Source of the DNA: Rhizophagus irregularis
Taxonomy: Eukaryota > Glomeromycota > Glomeromycetes > Glomerales > Glomeraceae
Length of the DNA: 64,000 nucleotides
Assembly: GCF_026210795.1 (NCBI RefSeq)
Contig: NC_089446.1
Span: forward strand, 744,001 to 808,000
Direction: 5' to 3'
The translations under genes and the position numbers were made by a program. Of the stretch, positions 23,340 through 34,278 are shown piece after piece; position 1 is the stretch's first letter; each line of letters begins with the position of its first letter. The notes under the pieces were generated by a model, which worked only from the letters and a program-made list of their open reading frames with translations, was not told where the DNA came from and did no database searches.

Positions 23340-23700
23340 TAAAAAAAATGCAAGATTCAACATTTTTCATTAAAAAACTTTTTTTGTTTCTTTTAATGAA
23401 AAACATTGGGTTCAGCATTTTTTCATTAAAAAAACAGTTTTTTTGTTTCTTTTAATGAAAAACATCATGTTTGGCGTTTTTTATATTTCTTTTAATGAGA
23501 AATATCAGATCTTACATTTTTTCATTAAAAAAACTTTTTTTTTGTTTAATTTAATGAAAAACGTCAGGTTCAACATTTTTAACTAAAAAAAAAGTTTTTT
23601 TTATATATCTTTTAATGAAAAATATTAGATCTGACATTTTTTCATTAAAAAAACTTTTTTTTGTTTAATTTAATGAAAAATGTCAGGTTCGACATTTTTA
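23340..23700. repeat. tandem array of six hairpin units of about 55-60 bp
   Basis: Each unit carries TTTAATGAAAAACATCAGG, a TTCAACATTTTTTCATTAAA stretch and a T run. ATTTTTCATTAAA and TTTAATGAAAAAT are complementary, so each unit can fold on itself. Units start near 23395, 23451, 23493, 23548, 23610 and 23665. Confidence 0.65.
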
Positions 23701-23927
23701 ATTATTGCCCATTTTCAAAATGGTTGAAATTTGATAATTTATATAAGGTGATGACAAAAACACACAAAAAAAACACACAAAAAATTATATCAAAAAACAC
23801 ACTTAATAATGTATGTCATGTAATACAAGATTACAAAATCTTGAGTTTTTTTTGTATTAAAAGCCTTTAAAAGGTTGGAATTGACACCAAGCCACAAATG
23901 ATCTGTGATCACATAACCAAGACAATA

Positions 23928-24781
23928 CAGTTAATCCTTGTTATAATGAACCCTAGGGTCCAGACCTCAACTTTGCTATAAGACTATAGTGAAGATTTTA
24001 AGAGATTTGATTGGTTAATTCATTATAGCATGGGATTAGGATCCCAAACAATACTGATATAAGTAAAGTCCAGAAAAAAAAAAATTTACTATTAGCTATA
24101 TGCAGCACTTTTGACTATGATCAGTACGCATTTATAGCTCCTAATCCCTGAAATTTTTACAAAATAAGCATTTTAATCCTCTAACTTCAAGTCAGTTTTT
24201 AAAATTTTAATTGGTTCTTTTATTAGTTGTATCAAATTGTTCTCTGTCTTCGTCTGCTTTACATTCTGAACATGCTACATGTCTATTTAAATAATCTTCT
24301 TCATACCTGTGGTTTAATTTGATTTCTTTTCCACATATACATGCTACTTTTTTTGCATTAATAATATGAGTAACATATTTATGTTAACCAATCACTCTTT
24401 ACCATATTTCCAATGAAACATTATGTATGCAATACAAAAAGATTTTTTTTTGAAAAAAAAAATTTATTTTAAGATGATCATTAAATAAATTAAAAATATT
24501 AAATTATTATTACTTATTTCCAAAAATGTACCAAAAATAAGCAAATCCAACATCTTACCATCTTAAAATCCAATCAAAATTATGCAAAATCAAATTCAAA
24601 CCTTATCAAAATTTGTTGATGATTGTACGCATTCCCAAATTCAAACATATTGATAGCTACTAAGATGACGATGCATCTTCAACTTCTACCTATATTAGTA
24701 TTGTTCAGGGTCCTGGGAAATTTATTATAATCGTCTGAAAAATTCACTATATCAAGGGTTTGCTATATCAAGGTTTGACTG
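23928..24781. mobile_element. Tc1/mariner-type element, non-autonomous
   Basis: The left end CAGTTAATCCTTGTTATAATG matches the reverse complement of the right end, CAGTCAAACCTTGATATAGC, and both are flanked by TA (23926-23927 and 24782-24783). A TA duplication and CAGT ends fit Tc1/mariner. No DDE transposase is readable; the only coding trace is a zinc-finger-like frame on the minus strand. Confidence 0.6.
24207..24383 (-). pseudogene. zinc-finger-like coding fragment inside the mariner-type element
   Basis: An open stretch of 58 codons without a start reads ...KKVACICGKEIKLNHRYEED, then YLNRHVACSECK. C-x-C, H and C-x2-C spacings suggest a metal-binding finger of the type found near the N-terminus of some transposon proteins. 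It begins right after a stop, so it is a remnant. Confidence 0.4.
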
Positions 24782-24784
24782 TAT

Positions 24785-25640
24785 TTAATTGATGTTCATT
24801 TTTTATTTATTTTTATATAAAATTTAAAGGCTATGCATAAAATGAATAATCCAAGTTAATAAAGAATTCAAATATGCTGTTTAGGTTAAATTTTAATTAT
24901 ATTTACCCACACCAACTATAGTTTATTACACTAAATTTCACTTAAATAGCATTCAAGATAAAAAAGATTAATCAATTAAATAAATTTTATTAAAATAAAA
25001 TCCCATAATATAACATAACAATAAATAAACAAACTTTGTAGCAACTTATTAAAAATATTTCTCCCTTTCTTTCTATTTCAAAGCTATAAATATAAGATTT
25101 TAATTATTAATTAGTTAATAAGCATTTAAATAAAAAATTATATAGATAGAGTATTTCCACATAAATATGCAAAGTAGTGCCATAAAATACCATTTTACTT
25201 CTTCCCAAGAGGTCTGAGAATACTTTAGTTAGTTTAGTTGAAGTGTGATTCTAGTGTAGTGTCTTTTTTATTCACTTTCTGGCATCCTGGCAGTTCCTCA
25301 CTAGTTCCATGACAGCTCCAGGATACTAGTATCAAGTCGCGCCAGCTTGGATCTTCCAAATCACATACCCTAAAGATCAGCCTGAATTATGCCATAGTGC
25401 TGGCCAAATTTAGACGCAGATTTACATCAAATTACTGCACCACCTGACATGATATTTTTTTACCACATTTTAGCATCTAGAAAGGCAACCAAATAGGCAC
25501 AAAGGGTAAGCACTACAATATGGAATCCAGCACCCAATCAGGTGCAGAAGGTCAGCACCTTGACATAAAATCAGATATCTAAACAACTATAGAAGGCCAA
25601 TAACCCCATTATAGAATTTAATATGTAAACGACTCAGAAA
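24785..25640. other. AT-rich stretch, nothing recognised
   Basis: No supported gene. The part 25200-25580 is less AT-rich and has no readable domain in either strand. Confidence 0.35.
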
Positions 25641-25912
25641 TAAGAAGAAAAACATGGTATTTAGATTATATGTGTGTGGTAATTAGATTATATTGTGGTA
25701 ATAAAAATATATTAGCATAAAAACACAAATATCAAGAAAGACTTAAAGACATAGCTAGAACGTAAAAATGATATAAGAAATAATAAAATCTTAGATTATA
25801 TGTGGTATTTAGAGCATTCTCAAGCATCTAAGCTTGAGAAAGATTTTTTTTGAGCTACATGATTTCATTTGGTTATAAATTTTTTCAGATAATTATTTTC
25901 ACAATTTTTACC

Positions 25913-26071
25913 ATGCCTAATAAGTCCACTAAAAACAAAAATTCTACCAACCAGGTTATTGAACCAACTTTTAATACTACTTCTTTTAACAATCTTACAA
26001 ACATTCATCTCTTGTTGCAACAGCAGCAAAATCAAATTATAGCTCTAAGCAAAGCCGGGATGACTTTCTAA
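25913..26071 (+). CDS. small frame at the 5' end of the Harbinger element
   Basis: 52 residues, MPNKSTKNKNSTNQ..., ending LSKAGMTF. Harbinger elements usually carry a second, DNA-binding gene beside the transposase, and this may be its 5' remnant. It is too short to show a domain, and a TTTTTCAG acceptor-like site lies upstream. Confidence 0.3.
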   Translation: MPNKSTKNKNSTNQVIEPTFNTTSFNNLTNIHLLLQQQQNQIIALSKAGMTF

Positions 26072-26240
26072 TCATGCAATAATTGCATTAAAAGTAGCAT
26101 GAGTAATACGAAATTGTTTTCAAAAAGAGTTGTGACCACTTTTATCTGTTAAATATGGAAAAACATCTACCCAGAACTCTTCAGTTTTAGGTCTTTTTTT
26201 CTGGGAAACTCTCAAGTTCAAATGAGTAAATATTGAAAAG
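26065..26240 (-). pseudogene. HARBI1-like transposase N-terminal remnant
   Basis: On the minus strand the frame reads RPKTEEFWVDVFPYLTDKSG, then HNSF, a TGA, KQFRITHATFNAIIA and a TAG. The phrase F(R)ITHATFNAII is typical of the start of Harbinger/HARBI1-like nuclease transposases. At least two stops break it. Confidence 0.5.
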
Positions 26241-26799
26241 CTGCATTTGATGTAACTTGAATAAAAGTTAAAAGGTGTGTATTTGCATTGAAAACTCTAT
26301 TTTTCTTCTTGCATTAAAAGTAAAACAATAATTTTTTTACGTTGAAGAGAATTTTGCTGAGAATCATTATTAAAGAGGCAGCAATAATGAAAAAGTGTTA
26401 TAAAAAATATGTAAAATCATGAACGAGCTTGAGCATACTCTATCAATTGTAGATCATTGAAGAAAAAAGGTGGCATTTGTTTTTTCATTGAAATGGTAAC
26501 TCTATGATATTTTTTTGGCCAATCAGATCGTTCATCAGTCTATCAATTGAGGTGCTTGAGAACGCTCTTAGACCATAACATTTAGATTATATATGGTAAT
26601 TAGGCCACATCATTTAGATCATATGTAGTAGTCAGATTTTATGTGTTATTTAGATTACATATGATATTCAAATTACATGAGATGTTTAGATCATATGTGA
26701 TATTCAGATTATATGAGATATTTAAGATCATATGTGATATTCAGATTATATGTGATATTTAGATTATATGTGATACTATAATCTGGGCTAAGTGGGATA

Positions 26800-28700
26800 C
26801 CACATTTATATTACCACTTCTGTCCAATTAGATCGCTAGTTTAGTTATTTGGGAAATTTTATCACATAAACCTGTTACATCACATATGCGTGATTATGTG
26901 ATTTTACAGAATTTTTGATTTCGATCTTATCATCTTATCAAAATTAGATTAAAAAATCGAAAAAAAAAAAATTGAAAAGCCAGAGAATTTATGGAAAGTA
27001 AAATGCTTAATATCAATAAAAATCACTTTTTATGATAATTTTTACAGTGTTTATAAAATTTTAATTTATTAATACTGGCGACAGAATACACGATCACCAA
27101 TATATCAAAGAAATAAAACCAAAGTTACAAAGCCAAATATACAAGTATACTAGTAGAACTTCAAAAATCCAAAGTAAAAATTAAAAGACCCAAATACAAT
27201 AAATACAAGAAAGAAAATTGCAAGCCCAGTATAAAAAGAAACAATAGCATAAAGCAAATATAATAAACAAAATTTAAAGATCCCGCTATAAAAATAAGAA
27301 AAGAAATTGCAAAGCCGATATAAAAAAAAATAATAATGAAGCAAAGTATAATAGAAGTAAAATAAAAGTCCGACAAAAAGAAAAAAGATTGGTTAGTAAA
27401 GAAAATAACTTTTCAGGCCCAAAGAACATCAAAATGACCGAAACATAAAACTTACTACTACTTAATACTAAAATGCTTAATTAGATATAGAAAAGAAATA
27501 GCTAGTTAGATATACAAATTGTTTAAAGTGCAAATCGTTTGTGATCAAATTTTATTTTGAGGTAGACGGAGTTTAATAATAAAGAAAAAAAAAATTATCT
27601 ATATCATAGTTACAGAAAAACACTATTGTGTAATCTTTACCATAAAACCTATCTACTAATTACTATTCTTCTAATAAGAATAACTGCAACTTTGCAGAAT
27701 GTATTATAAAGTTTACTAGTTTTTTATATATTTTAAATTAATTTTTTTTTAAAGTCGTAACGACTTCGATAATACCATAACGACTTTTCAGGATTCATAA
27801 ATCTTGTGATATGTCTTTCTTATATTTCTGCGCTCTAAAATTAATAATTTTTATCTTTCTAACAACTGATGACTAAAGAATATTAACAAAAAAAATATTC
27901 TGAAATAATTCCTTCAGAATGGGATCATTTAAAGAGTTAAAAAATAATAAAAAAATTGAGTTGAATCTAGCAAGACTTCAAAGTCTAAAAAACTGATTAT
28001 AAAAAAAAATTATTATTTAAAGTGTTGTAAAAAAAATTTTTTTTCTATGTGAAATTTACCAAAAGAAAAATAAAAACTAGATGATTGTAGATTTTTTAAT
28101 AAGTGATCGTTTAATATTACCATGTGATGACATGATATCAGATGATTTTGTGAAATTATTGATGACAAGCATCATTTGATGCATTTTTATTTCATAAAGT
28201 CTTCAACCAATTTAAGTCGTTAATTGGACTTTCTGGTAATAGACGATTTGAAAATAAAAAAGGAAAAGAAAAAGTTTAGTCAGAAAATTCACGTTTAATA
28301 TATATACACTAACTTTAGTCTATGGTATAAATATAGACGACAAGATGGTTACCGAAATCGCAAAATGTATTGTCAAATTTGTAAAAATGTACAGTATTTT
28401 CGAATTTATAACCAAATTGTAAAAATATATCTTCAAATTTGTAAATAAATAATAAAAGCTTTTAAATATTTGGTTTATTGTTCTTTTTAGAAATTGTAAA
28501 GTCTCAGTAATGGATACATACTATTTCTCACAAATTATTTCTAAAATTACAATTGTTCCCATTATTTTTCATCATTTATAACCTGCAATACATACTGGCA
28601 ACCTAGTGCAATCTAGCGCTATTCAATAAGTTTTCTCTAGCCAATCAATGATAATAAATTATCATTCTTTTGATAATAAAATCTCTTCTGTCCGAAATCT
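26800..28700. other. AT-rich stretch, no supported gene
   Basis: Minus-strand frames near 27150-27376 are hydrophobic (F, Y, L, I) and overlap each other in two frames. They arise from a purine-rich plus strand and are not called. A cluster of ATTTGTAAA-like words is at 28370-28450. Confidence 0.35.
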
Positions 28701-28739
28701 CTACAAAATAAAGATAGAAATATTAAAAAAAGATGTTTC

Positions 28740-29720
28740 TTTAAAGAAAAATAATTTGTTTTGATAAATCCGAAACTTAACTTCTTCACCATACCATAAT
28801 CAGACACTGGAACCTAAAAAAAAATTACTAGTAATCGTTTATTCAATTAAAACAAATACGTTAGCTTCGAACAATCCGGAAGCGAAACATATCCACTTCA
28901 AAAGTCCAGAACCGATAAAAAATTATTTTTATAAGCTACTTTATAAATAGGTTTAGAAAATGTTTCAAAAACTCACCAAGAGATAGAATCCCTATAAAAT
29001 TTAAAACAAGTTAAAAAAAAGTTTTTAAAATTGCTTTTAAAAAAGCAAAAAAAAGAAATGTTAGAAGCCGCTTCGTGTAAAAGAATAGGTTCTCCCCTCA
29101 CTGATTAGTAGACCTGAAGAAGCGCTTAAGAAAACTGTTAGTCAACAGTTCGTAAGATAGACCAAATTAAAGTAAAAAGTACTACCATATGTCCAAGAAG
29201 CACGAAGAACCGCCTAAAAAAATAGGAATTATTAGTTAACGCTTCGTTAAAATAAAAAATTTAAGTACTGAAACTCACGAATTCCCAACAAATGAATGTT
29301 AGTAAAAGAAAATGAAACAAAAAAAATAATGATAAAAATAATCGGACACTAACCTTTATTTCCAAAGAGAACCGTCAAAACCTAAAAAAGAAAAAAATTT
29401 TGCTGAGACCTGAAAAAGAAGAGCCGAAGACCTTAGAAAAAATATTATTTTTTTTTTTATCAGAAAAAAATTTTTTTTAGACGAAAGTTAATAAAAAAAA
29501 ATTGACAGAAAAAAATGAAGCAAAAAACAGGTTAGTACCAACATTTCCATAAAGAGAGTTGTCGAACCTAAGAAAAGTACCAAAACCAAAAAAAAAGTGT
29601 TATTAATGAGGAAGACCCACCCTTATTTTCAAAAAGAATCGACAAAACCTAAAAAAAGAAATCTGAAAGAGCCGCCGAAATCTAAGAGGAAAAGGAAAAG
29701 AGTGAAAGGAAAGGGAAATT
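28740..29720 (-). other. minus-strand intron/exon array with triplicated exon
   Basis: Three blocks of 28-29 nt follow T-rich acceptors and precede GT donors on the minus strand, near 29356-29383, 29541-29569 and 29625-29652. They read in coding frames VLTVLFGNK, FDNSLYGNV and VLSILFENK, so they look like copies of one exon, though not all in the same phase. Branch-site-like TACTAAC lies at about 29533. The host gene is unknown. The style matches the array at 1171-4900. Confidence 0.4.
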
Positions 29721-30130
29721 ACGAGAGAGAACTGTTACATGATTTAAAGCGATAATCGGAAAATTGTATTACATTAATTAATACTGAGAGTTCAAATAAA
29801 AGCTAAATTATATCACATGTAACCATGTAAGATAGCTATCGATGACGAAATAACAGTAAAAGCGGATTTAAAGGAATCGGAAATGATCAGCGGGTTTTTA
29901 GTTAAAAAATCGGTTAGAAGAGGTAAACTAAATTAATAAATCATTTTATTTCCGCATAAAGATAAAAAAGCAAATAAAAAGTTTTTTGACGTTTAAAAAT
30001 CACAGAAATAAAATAAATAATATAATAAGGTATACAAAATATTTAGATATTTGAAGAAAACAAAAAAATAATTCAACTTCATTATTTATTACAGTCTTAT
30101 AAAAAAATTTTTATATTACAAGTATTCCGG

Positions 30131-30369
30131 CTATCGAAAATACGGAAATAGATAATAATATATTATTGCACCAATTGAAGCAAGATAAGTTGTTTTAATG
30201 ATACGATACTTTGTTGGTTCTCCAAATCCAGTAAAATTAGAAATGCCAAATGCGAAACAAAAAAAAATAATCATTAAAAACGATTATGGGCATTGATAAT
30301 GAAAATACTATGAGAAAAGTTATAAGCGCGGATAATCTCACCAATAACGGAGATACTCATATCGTAGGC
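30131..30369 (-). pseudogene. unknown membrane-protein fragment, unit 1 copy
   Basis: The minus strand reads AYDMSISVIGEIIRAYNFSH, then SIFIINAHNRF. After a one-base shift it continues MIIFFCFAFGISNFTGFGEP, TKYRIIKTTYLASIGAIIYY, and closes at 30131. Two or three hydrophobic stretches could be membrane helices. The same sequence recurs in the other duplication units. Family not recognised. Confidence 0.45.
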
Positions 30370-31489
30370 GACCTAATATAAAAATTTCTTAAATGACTTT
30401 TAAAAATGACCTTAGTCATATGCATGACGGCAAATAAATTTTACCCACGTGATTTGTGCTCCTGGATTCCTGGAATTTAATTGGCGCAATGTTTATTTCA
30501 CGTATTCCTTAGGAAAAAAAAATCGAAAAAAAAGTGTTGAAAAAAGCCAAAAAAAAAAAAAAGAAGTTCCCTTTAATATATTAATCATTTTATTACTTTT
30601 ACAATAAATACACTTGAAAATGATCATTTTCACTTTATTAAATTTAATAATAATAAACAAATAAATATTACTGATATTTAGATTATTGTACTATTGTAAA
30701 ATATGCTAATTATTCCTTACTGTAATATTAAAGCTAATTTAATAAAAATCAATATCTAAATAATTCCACACCCTGCTAATAATTTTAATTAATCTCCAAA
30801 GGCTTGTTTCACTTAACAAAAGTATCAAAATTACGTTGTAAAATGAAAAAATCAACCGCGCGCGGCACAGTAATTTCCATACAAAAATATTCATACTATT
30901 GCAAATATTAAAGAAAATTTATATTTGAGCGGTTCCATACCTGCTAAACAACCTTGCTTAAGCTACCTAAACCCATAACATTTAGCTAAAGTCCTGAAAT
31001 TACACTAAAAATAAAAAAACAAATGCAACTCAGTAATTTCTTTTAAAAACGGCAAATATAATATACATACTTGTTAAATAACTTTCTTCAAGCACCCAAA
31101 CCTTGTTTCATTGTAAATAAAATTAACTATAGCTTTATAACAATATTCTACATTCAAGCTTTTCAAAAATATTTATTTATTTTTTATTGTTTACGTTACA
31201 TTACATTATGAAATATCCGTTCGCTTTTTGCATGTTTCGTATATCGGTTCTTTTTCATGAAACATTATAATTATGGATTGGTTTAATTTAAAGGTTTTTA
31301 AAAACATTTTAACGTGAAAAAGTGGAGGGAGGAGAAATAAACAAATATACTGTTGCGCCACCGCACCGCACCACAAAAGTCACGCGGGAAGGAAAAATTT
31401 TGTGGTGAAGGATCATAATTATATAAATACTGCAATTTGATTGGTTAATAAATTTATAACCGAAGTCATATGACCTGAAAAATTTAAAA

Positions 31490-31780
31490 TGACCGTGGTC
31501 ATTTTAGGTACTGAGTCTTAGTAGGCCAGTTCATAATTGATTAATTAGTCGGTTACATTAAAATTTGTGGCCAATAAATTTTATTTTGGAATGATCAACA
31601 AACCTATCAAACCAAAACGTAGGTCGTTTTGGTCGAAAAAAATACTGACAAAAATAAATAAAACCATAACTATTGGTTGCTTAATAGTTTATCAATCAAC
31701 CAACTCAAAATTGAACTTTGATCATGAGATAATTTATATATACGCTATGATGAATTTTTAATTAAAAACTCTAAAACCTT
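31490..31780. other. insertion present only in arm 1
   Basis: Compared with the inverted arm (35190-35240), this arm holds about 290 extra bases between GAAAAATTTAAAATGACC and TTATCTTTTTCTTTTT. A small frame at 31567-31761 lies inside it and shows no domain. Terminal repeats are not obvious. Confidence 0.45.
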
Positions 31781-32271
31781 ATCTTTTTCTTTTTTATTAT
31801 TTTCCAGTCATCTGTTACCAGTAAATCCAATGAGCGTAATAAATTGGTTAAAGACGTATTTGTAGGAGTAATAATATTTGCACCATCAAATAATGCTTTA
31901 ATCAAATATTTTATCAGTTAACGAATATTTGATTGATGCGGATACGCAAGCCGATGAAAAAAATTTTATAAAAAAGTACATAAATAGTAGTTTTATTATT
32001 AAATTATTTTCAGGTTCATAACTTCTAATATTATTATTTATATAATTATTATTATAATATCCTACACTCTAAATGAATATTATTTACTATGAATAGCTCT
32101 CAATTTCAGAAGCAGAACGAAAAGAAAAATGCAAAAAGGATAGATATAATAATAATCTACAACAAAACTATTTATATAAATTGTACAATGAAAATATCTG
32201 TGAAAAATAAAAATGACAATAAATACAAAATCTAAGCTAAGATAAAACGAGAAGAAAATACATTTATGATT

Positions 32272-32697
32272 TTACAGTTCATCCCTCTTCTCCCTCCTCA
32301 AATACACCGCGATGTCAATGCAATTCTCACAATCCATGGGTGAACCTTCCGGGAAGTAAAAAGAAATGGGATTCACTGGAAGCATTTCAACTCCTCTTTC
32401 CACTTTATCATTGTAGAACTTAGTGATTAATTTTTTTGTAGTTATTCTATCGTTCATTTTACGGAGTGTAATTTGGTCGGGATTACACTTTTCAAGACTC
32501 GGCCATTTCTTTTTGATTTCCCATTTAACTTTGTCAACGTGTTGGTCGTTGTCAACTTTAATAACGCTAACGCTTTGAGATGATGTGTCATTTTCTCCTA
32601 GAAAAATGAGACAACGTAGGGTGACTTCGGCAGAATTTACTTTGTTGCAGAGAAGAATTATCAAATAGAAAAAAATAAAGTATCGCAAATAAGTCAT
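32272..32697 (-). CDS. secreted CRN-type ubiquitin-like protein with C-terminal RDEL, copy 1
   Basis: 141 residues, one exon. Residues 1-22 (MTYLRYFIFFYLIILLCNKV) form a signal peptide with likely cleavage near NSA. The mature part, VTLRCLIFLGEN, VDKVKWEIKKKWPSLEK, PDQITLRKMND and VNPISFYFPEGSP followed by CIDIAVYLRR, follows the order of the ubiquitin-like entry domain of CRN proteins; compare ISELKKVIKKA, DRLKLLKLKNP and IHIIVEAP in the gene at 6313. It stops after this domain, so no effector domain follows. The protein ends REKRDEL, an ER-retrieval-like signal. I infer a soluble ER-lumen protein with a ubiquitin-like fold. Conserved Cys in TLRC and DCENC could form disulphides. Function unknown. 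Confidence 0.75.
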   Translation of the reverse strand: MTYLRYFIFFYLIILLCNKVNSAEVTLRCLIFLGENDTSSQSVSVIKVDNDQHVDKVKWEIKKKWPSLEKCNPDQITLRKMNDRITTKKLITKFYNDKVERGVEMLPVNPISFYFPEGSPMDCENCIDIAVYLRREKRDEL

Positions 32698-32934
32698 TTT
32701 TTTTTAAAAAGATGAAAAAAATAGAAAAATATTTTAATTTTCAAAGTGTGATTAACAACTGTAGAAAAAAAGTTATTCGGAGCTTAAATTTTTCAATGAA
32801 TGTTTGTTATTAATTATTCAAATGTCAACAGAGAAATGAGTTTATTTATATAATCAGAAAATCAGAAAATGATAGATAATTATCATGAAAGAAAATCTAT
32901 AATTCCGGATTTCATGAAAGAAACCTATAATTAA

Positions 32935-32950
32935 CGGATTTTTTTTTCCG
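32935..32950 (-). promoter_or_regulatory. CGG-N10-CCG palindrome upstream of copy 1
   Basis: CGG and CCG are separated by ten A/T bases (CGGATTTTTTTTTTCCG-type), 238 bases before the start codon. The layout is that of binding sites for fungal Zn2Cys6 factors. The same motif is upstream of the other two copies. Confidence 0.45.
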
Positions 32951-33149
32951 ACTTTCATGTTACGCCGTCTTATGTATAAACATTTAATGCGTTAATGCGG
33001 TCACGTCATGACGTTCCCATATATAGTTGTAACATTTTGGTCGCATCATTATGATTGTCATTTCAGGAACAATGGCTGGCAATTTGAAGCATGGCATTAA
33101 AATGAAAATCGTATCACGTCAATCTTTACCTCAATCAGAAATTAGAAAT

Positions 33150-33590
33150 GATCGGCGGGTTTTTTGGTTAAAAAATCGGTTAAAGAGGTAAACTAAATTA
33201 ATAATTCATTTTATTTCTGCATAAAAATAAAAAAAAGCAAATTAAAAAATTTTTTTGACGTCTAAAATTCATAGAAATATAATAAATAATATAATAAGAT
33301 ATATAAAATATTTAGATATTTGAAGAATACAAAAAATAATTCAACTTCATTAGTATTTTATATTACCGTTTATAAAAAAAATTTAAAGTACTCCGGCTAT
33401 CGAAAATACGGAGATAGGTAAAGGTACGAATTTACAATAATAATAATATATTATTGCGCCAATTGAAGCGAGATAAGGCGTTTTAATGATACGATATCAA
33501 CCATCACTTTGTTGGTTCTCCAAATTCAGCAAAATTAGAAATGCCAAATGCAAAACAAAAATAATGGGCATTGGTAATGTTACTATGCAG
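33150..33590 (-). repeat. partial duplication unit between the arms
   Basis: This block repeats 29880-30310 in the same orientation, from GATC(A/G)GCGGGTTTTT through the ATATTTAGATATTTGAAGAA landmark to the decayed membrane-protein frame. It is therefore the tail of a further minus-strand unit, cut off at about 33590, and it forms the centre of the palindrome. Confidence 0.7.
33390..33580 (-). pseudogene. unknown membrane-protein fragment, partial-unit copy
   Basis: The minus strand reads FCFAFGISNFAEFGEPTK. After an interruption it continues RIIKTPYLASIGAIIYYYY, then CKFVPLPISVFSIAGVL with a stop near 33396. The second half is the best preserved C-terminus among the copies. Frameshifts make it a relic. 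Confidence 0.4.
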
Positions 33591-33884
33591 CTAAGTGATC
33601 GCTTTCAAATTATTATGTTTTAGTATCTAATTATTAAAAATTAAATTTACTTTATCATTTCTGATTGAGGTAATGATTGATGTGAATACCGTGTAAATAC
33701 CGAAAGTCCGACAATTTTCATTTAAATGCTATGTTCATTTTGTCGGACAATCCCAGCCATTGTTCCCGAAATGATAACCATAATGATGCGATCAAAATGA
33801 TAATCTCTTTGCTTACAACTATATAAGGGAACGTACCGCATTAACGCATTAAATTTTATACATAATGCGGCGTAATATGAAAGT

Positions 33885-33972
33885 CGGAAAAAAAAATCCG
33901 TTAATTATAGGTTTCATTTTATAATAAATGTTCATAAGACGGCGTATTATGAAAGCCGGAAAAAAAAATCCG
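33885..33972 (+). promoter_or_regulatory. two CGG-N10-CCG palindromes upstream of copy 2
   Basis: One site at 33885-33900 and one at 33957-33972, each CGG, ten A/T bases, CCG; a degenerate third (CGG then TTC) is at 34024. They lie 255-395 bases before the start at 34279 and are embedded in a repeated GAAAGTCGG...TAATTATAGGTTTC unit. Confidence 0.45.
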
Positions 33973-34278
33973 TAATGATAGATTTCTTTCATAATAAGAT
34001 GGCGTAATACGAAAGATGAAAGTCGGAAAAAAAAATTCAAAAATTATAGGTTTCTTTCATGAAATCCGAAATTATACTAGATTTTCTTTCGTGATAATTA
34101 TCATATCATTTATAAATAAGCAAGTTGGAATTTCATTTTTTGTTCATTTTCTCTGTTAACATTTTGAATAATTAATAACATTCGTTAAAAAATTGAAGTT
34201 TCGAATAACTTTTTTTCTACATTTGTTAATCACACTTTGAAAAATATTTTTCTATTTTTCTTATCTTTTTACATAAAA

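Larger units (their letters stand above)
25812..26567. mobile_element. PIF/Harbinger element with decayed transposase
   Basis: The ends GAGCATTCTCAAGCATCTA and the reverse complement of TTGAGGTGCTTGAGAACGCTC are inverted repeats. They are flanked by TTA on both sides (25809-25811 and 26568-26570), which fits the TWA target duplication of PIF/Harbinger. Inside are a plus-strand small frame and a minus-strand remnant resembling a HARBI1-type transposase. Confidence 0.65.
25655..26780. repeat. minisatellite based on TTTAGATTATATGTGATA, split by an element
   Basis: Related units occur at 25655-25810 and, after the Harbinger element, at 26571-26780 (about ten units with drift, alternating TTTAGATTATATGTGAT and TTCAGATTATATGAGAT). 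The split shows the element inserted into a pre-existing array. Confidence 0.6.
29870..33130 (-). repeat. segmental duplication unit 1 (inverted arm)
   Basis: In minus-strand order: promoter repeats, the secreted CRN-like gene, its 3' flank, a CCGCGCGCGG landmark (30858), a decayed membrane-protein frame, and a closing block ending near 29880. The same landmarks occur in the same order on the plus strand in 33640-36890, so the two arms form a large imperfect palindrome. About 290 bp at 31490-31780 is present only in this arm. Confidence 0.8.

Noticed and set aside
27150-27376. Two hydrophobic minus-strand frames that could pass for membrane proteins
   Set aside because: They overlap in two frames and arise from an A-rich plus strand; equally hydrophobic frames are expected by chance here.
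34237-34278. Upstream extension of the second secreted protein (14 extra residues)
   Set aside because: The extension starts at TTG; the ATG at 34279 matches the start of copy 1 and begins the signal peptide.
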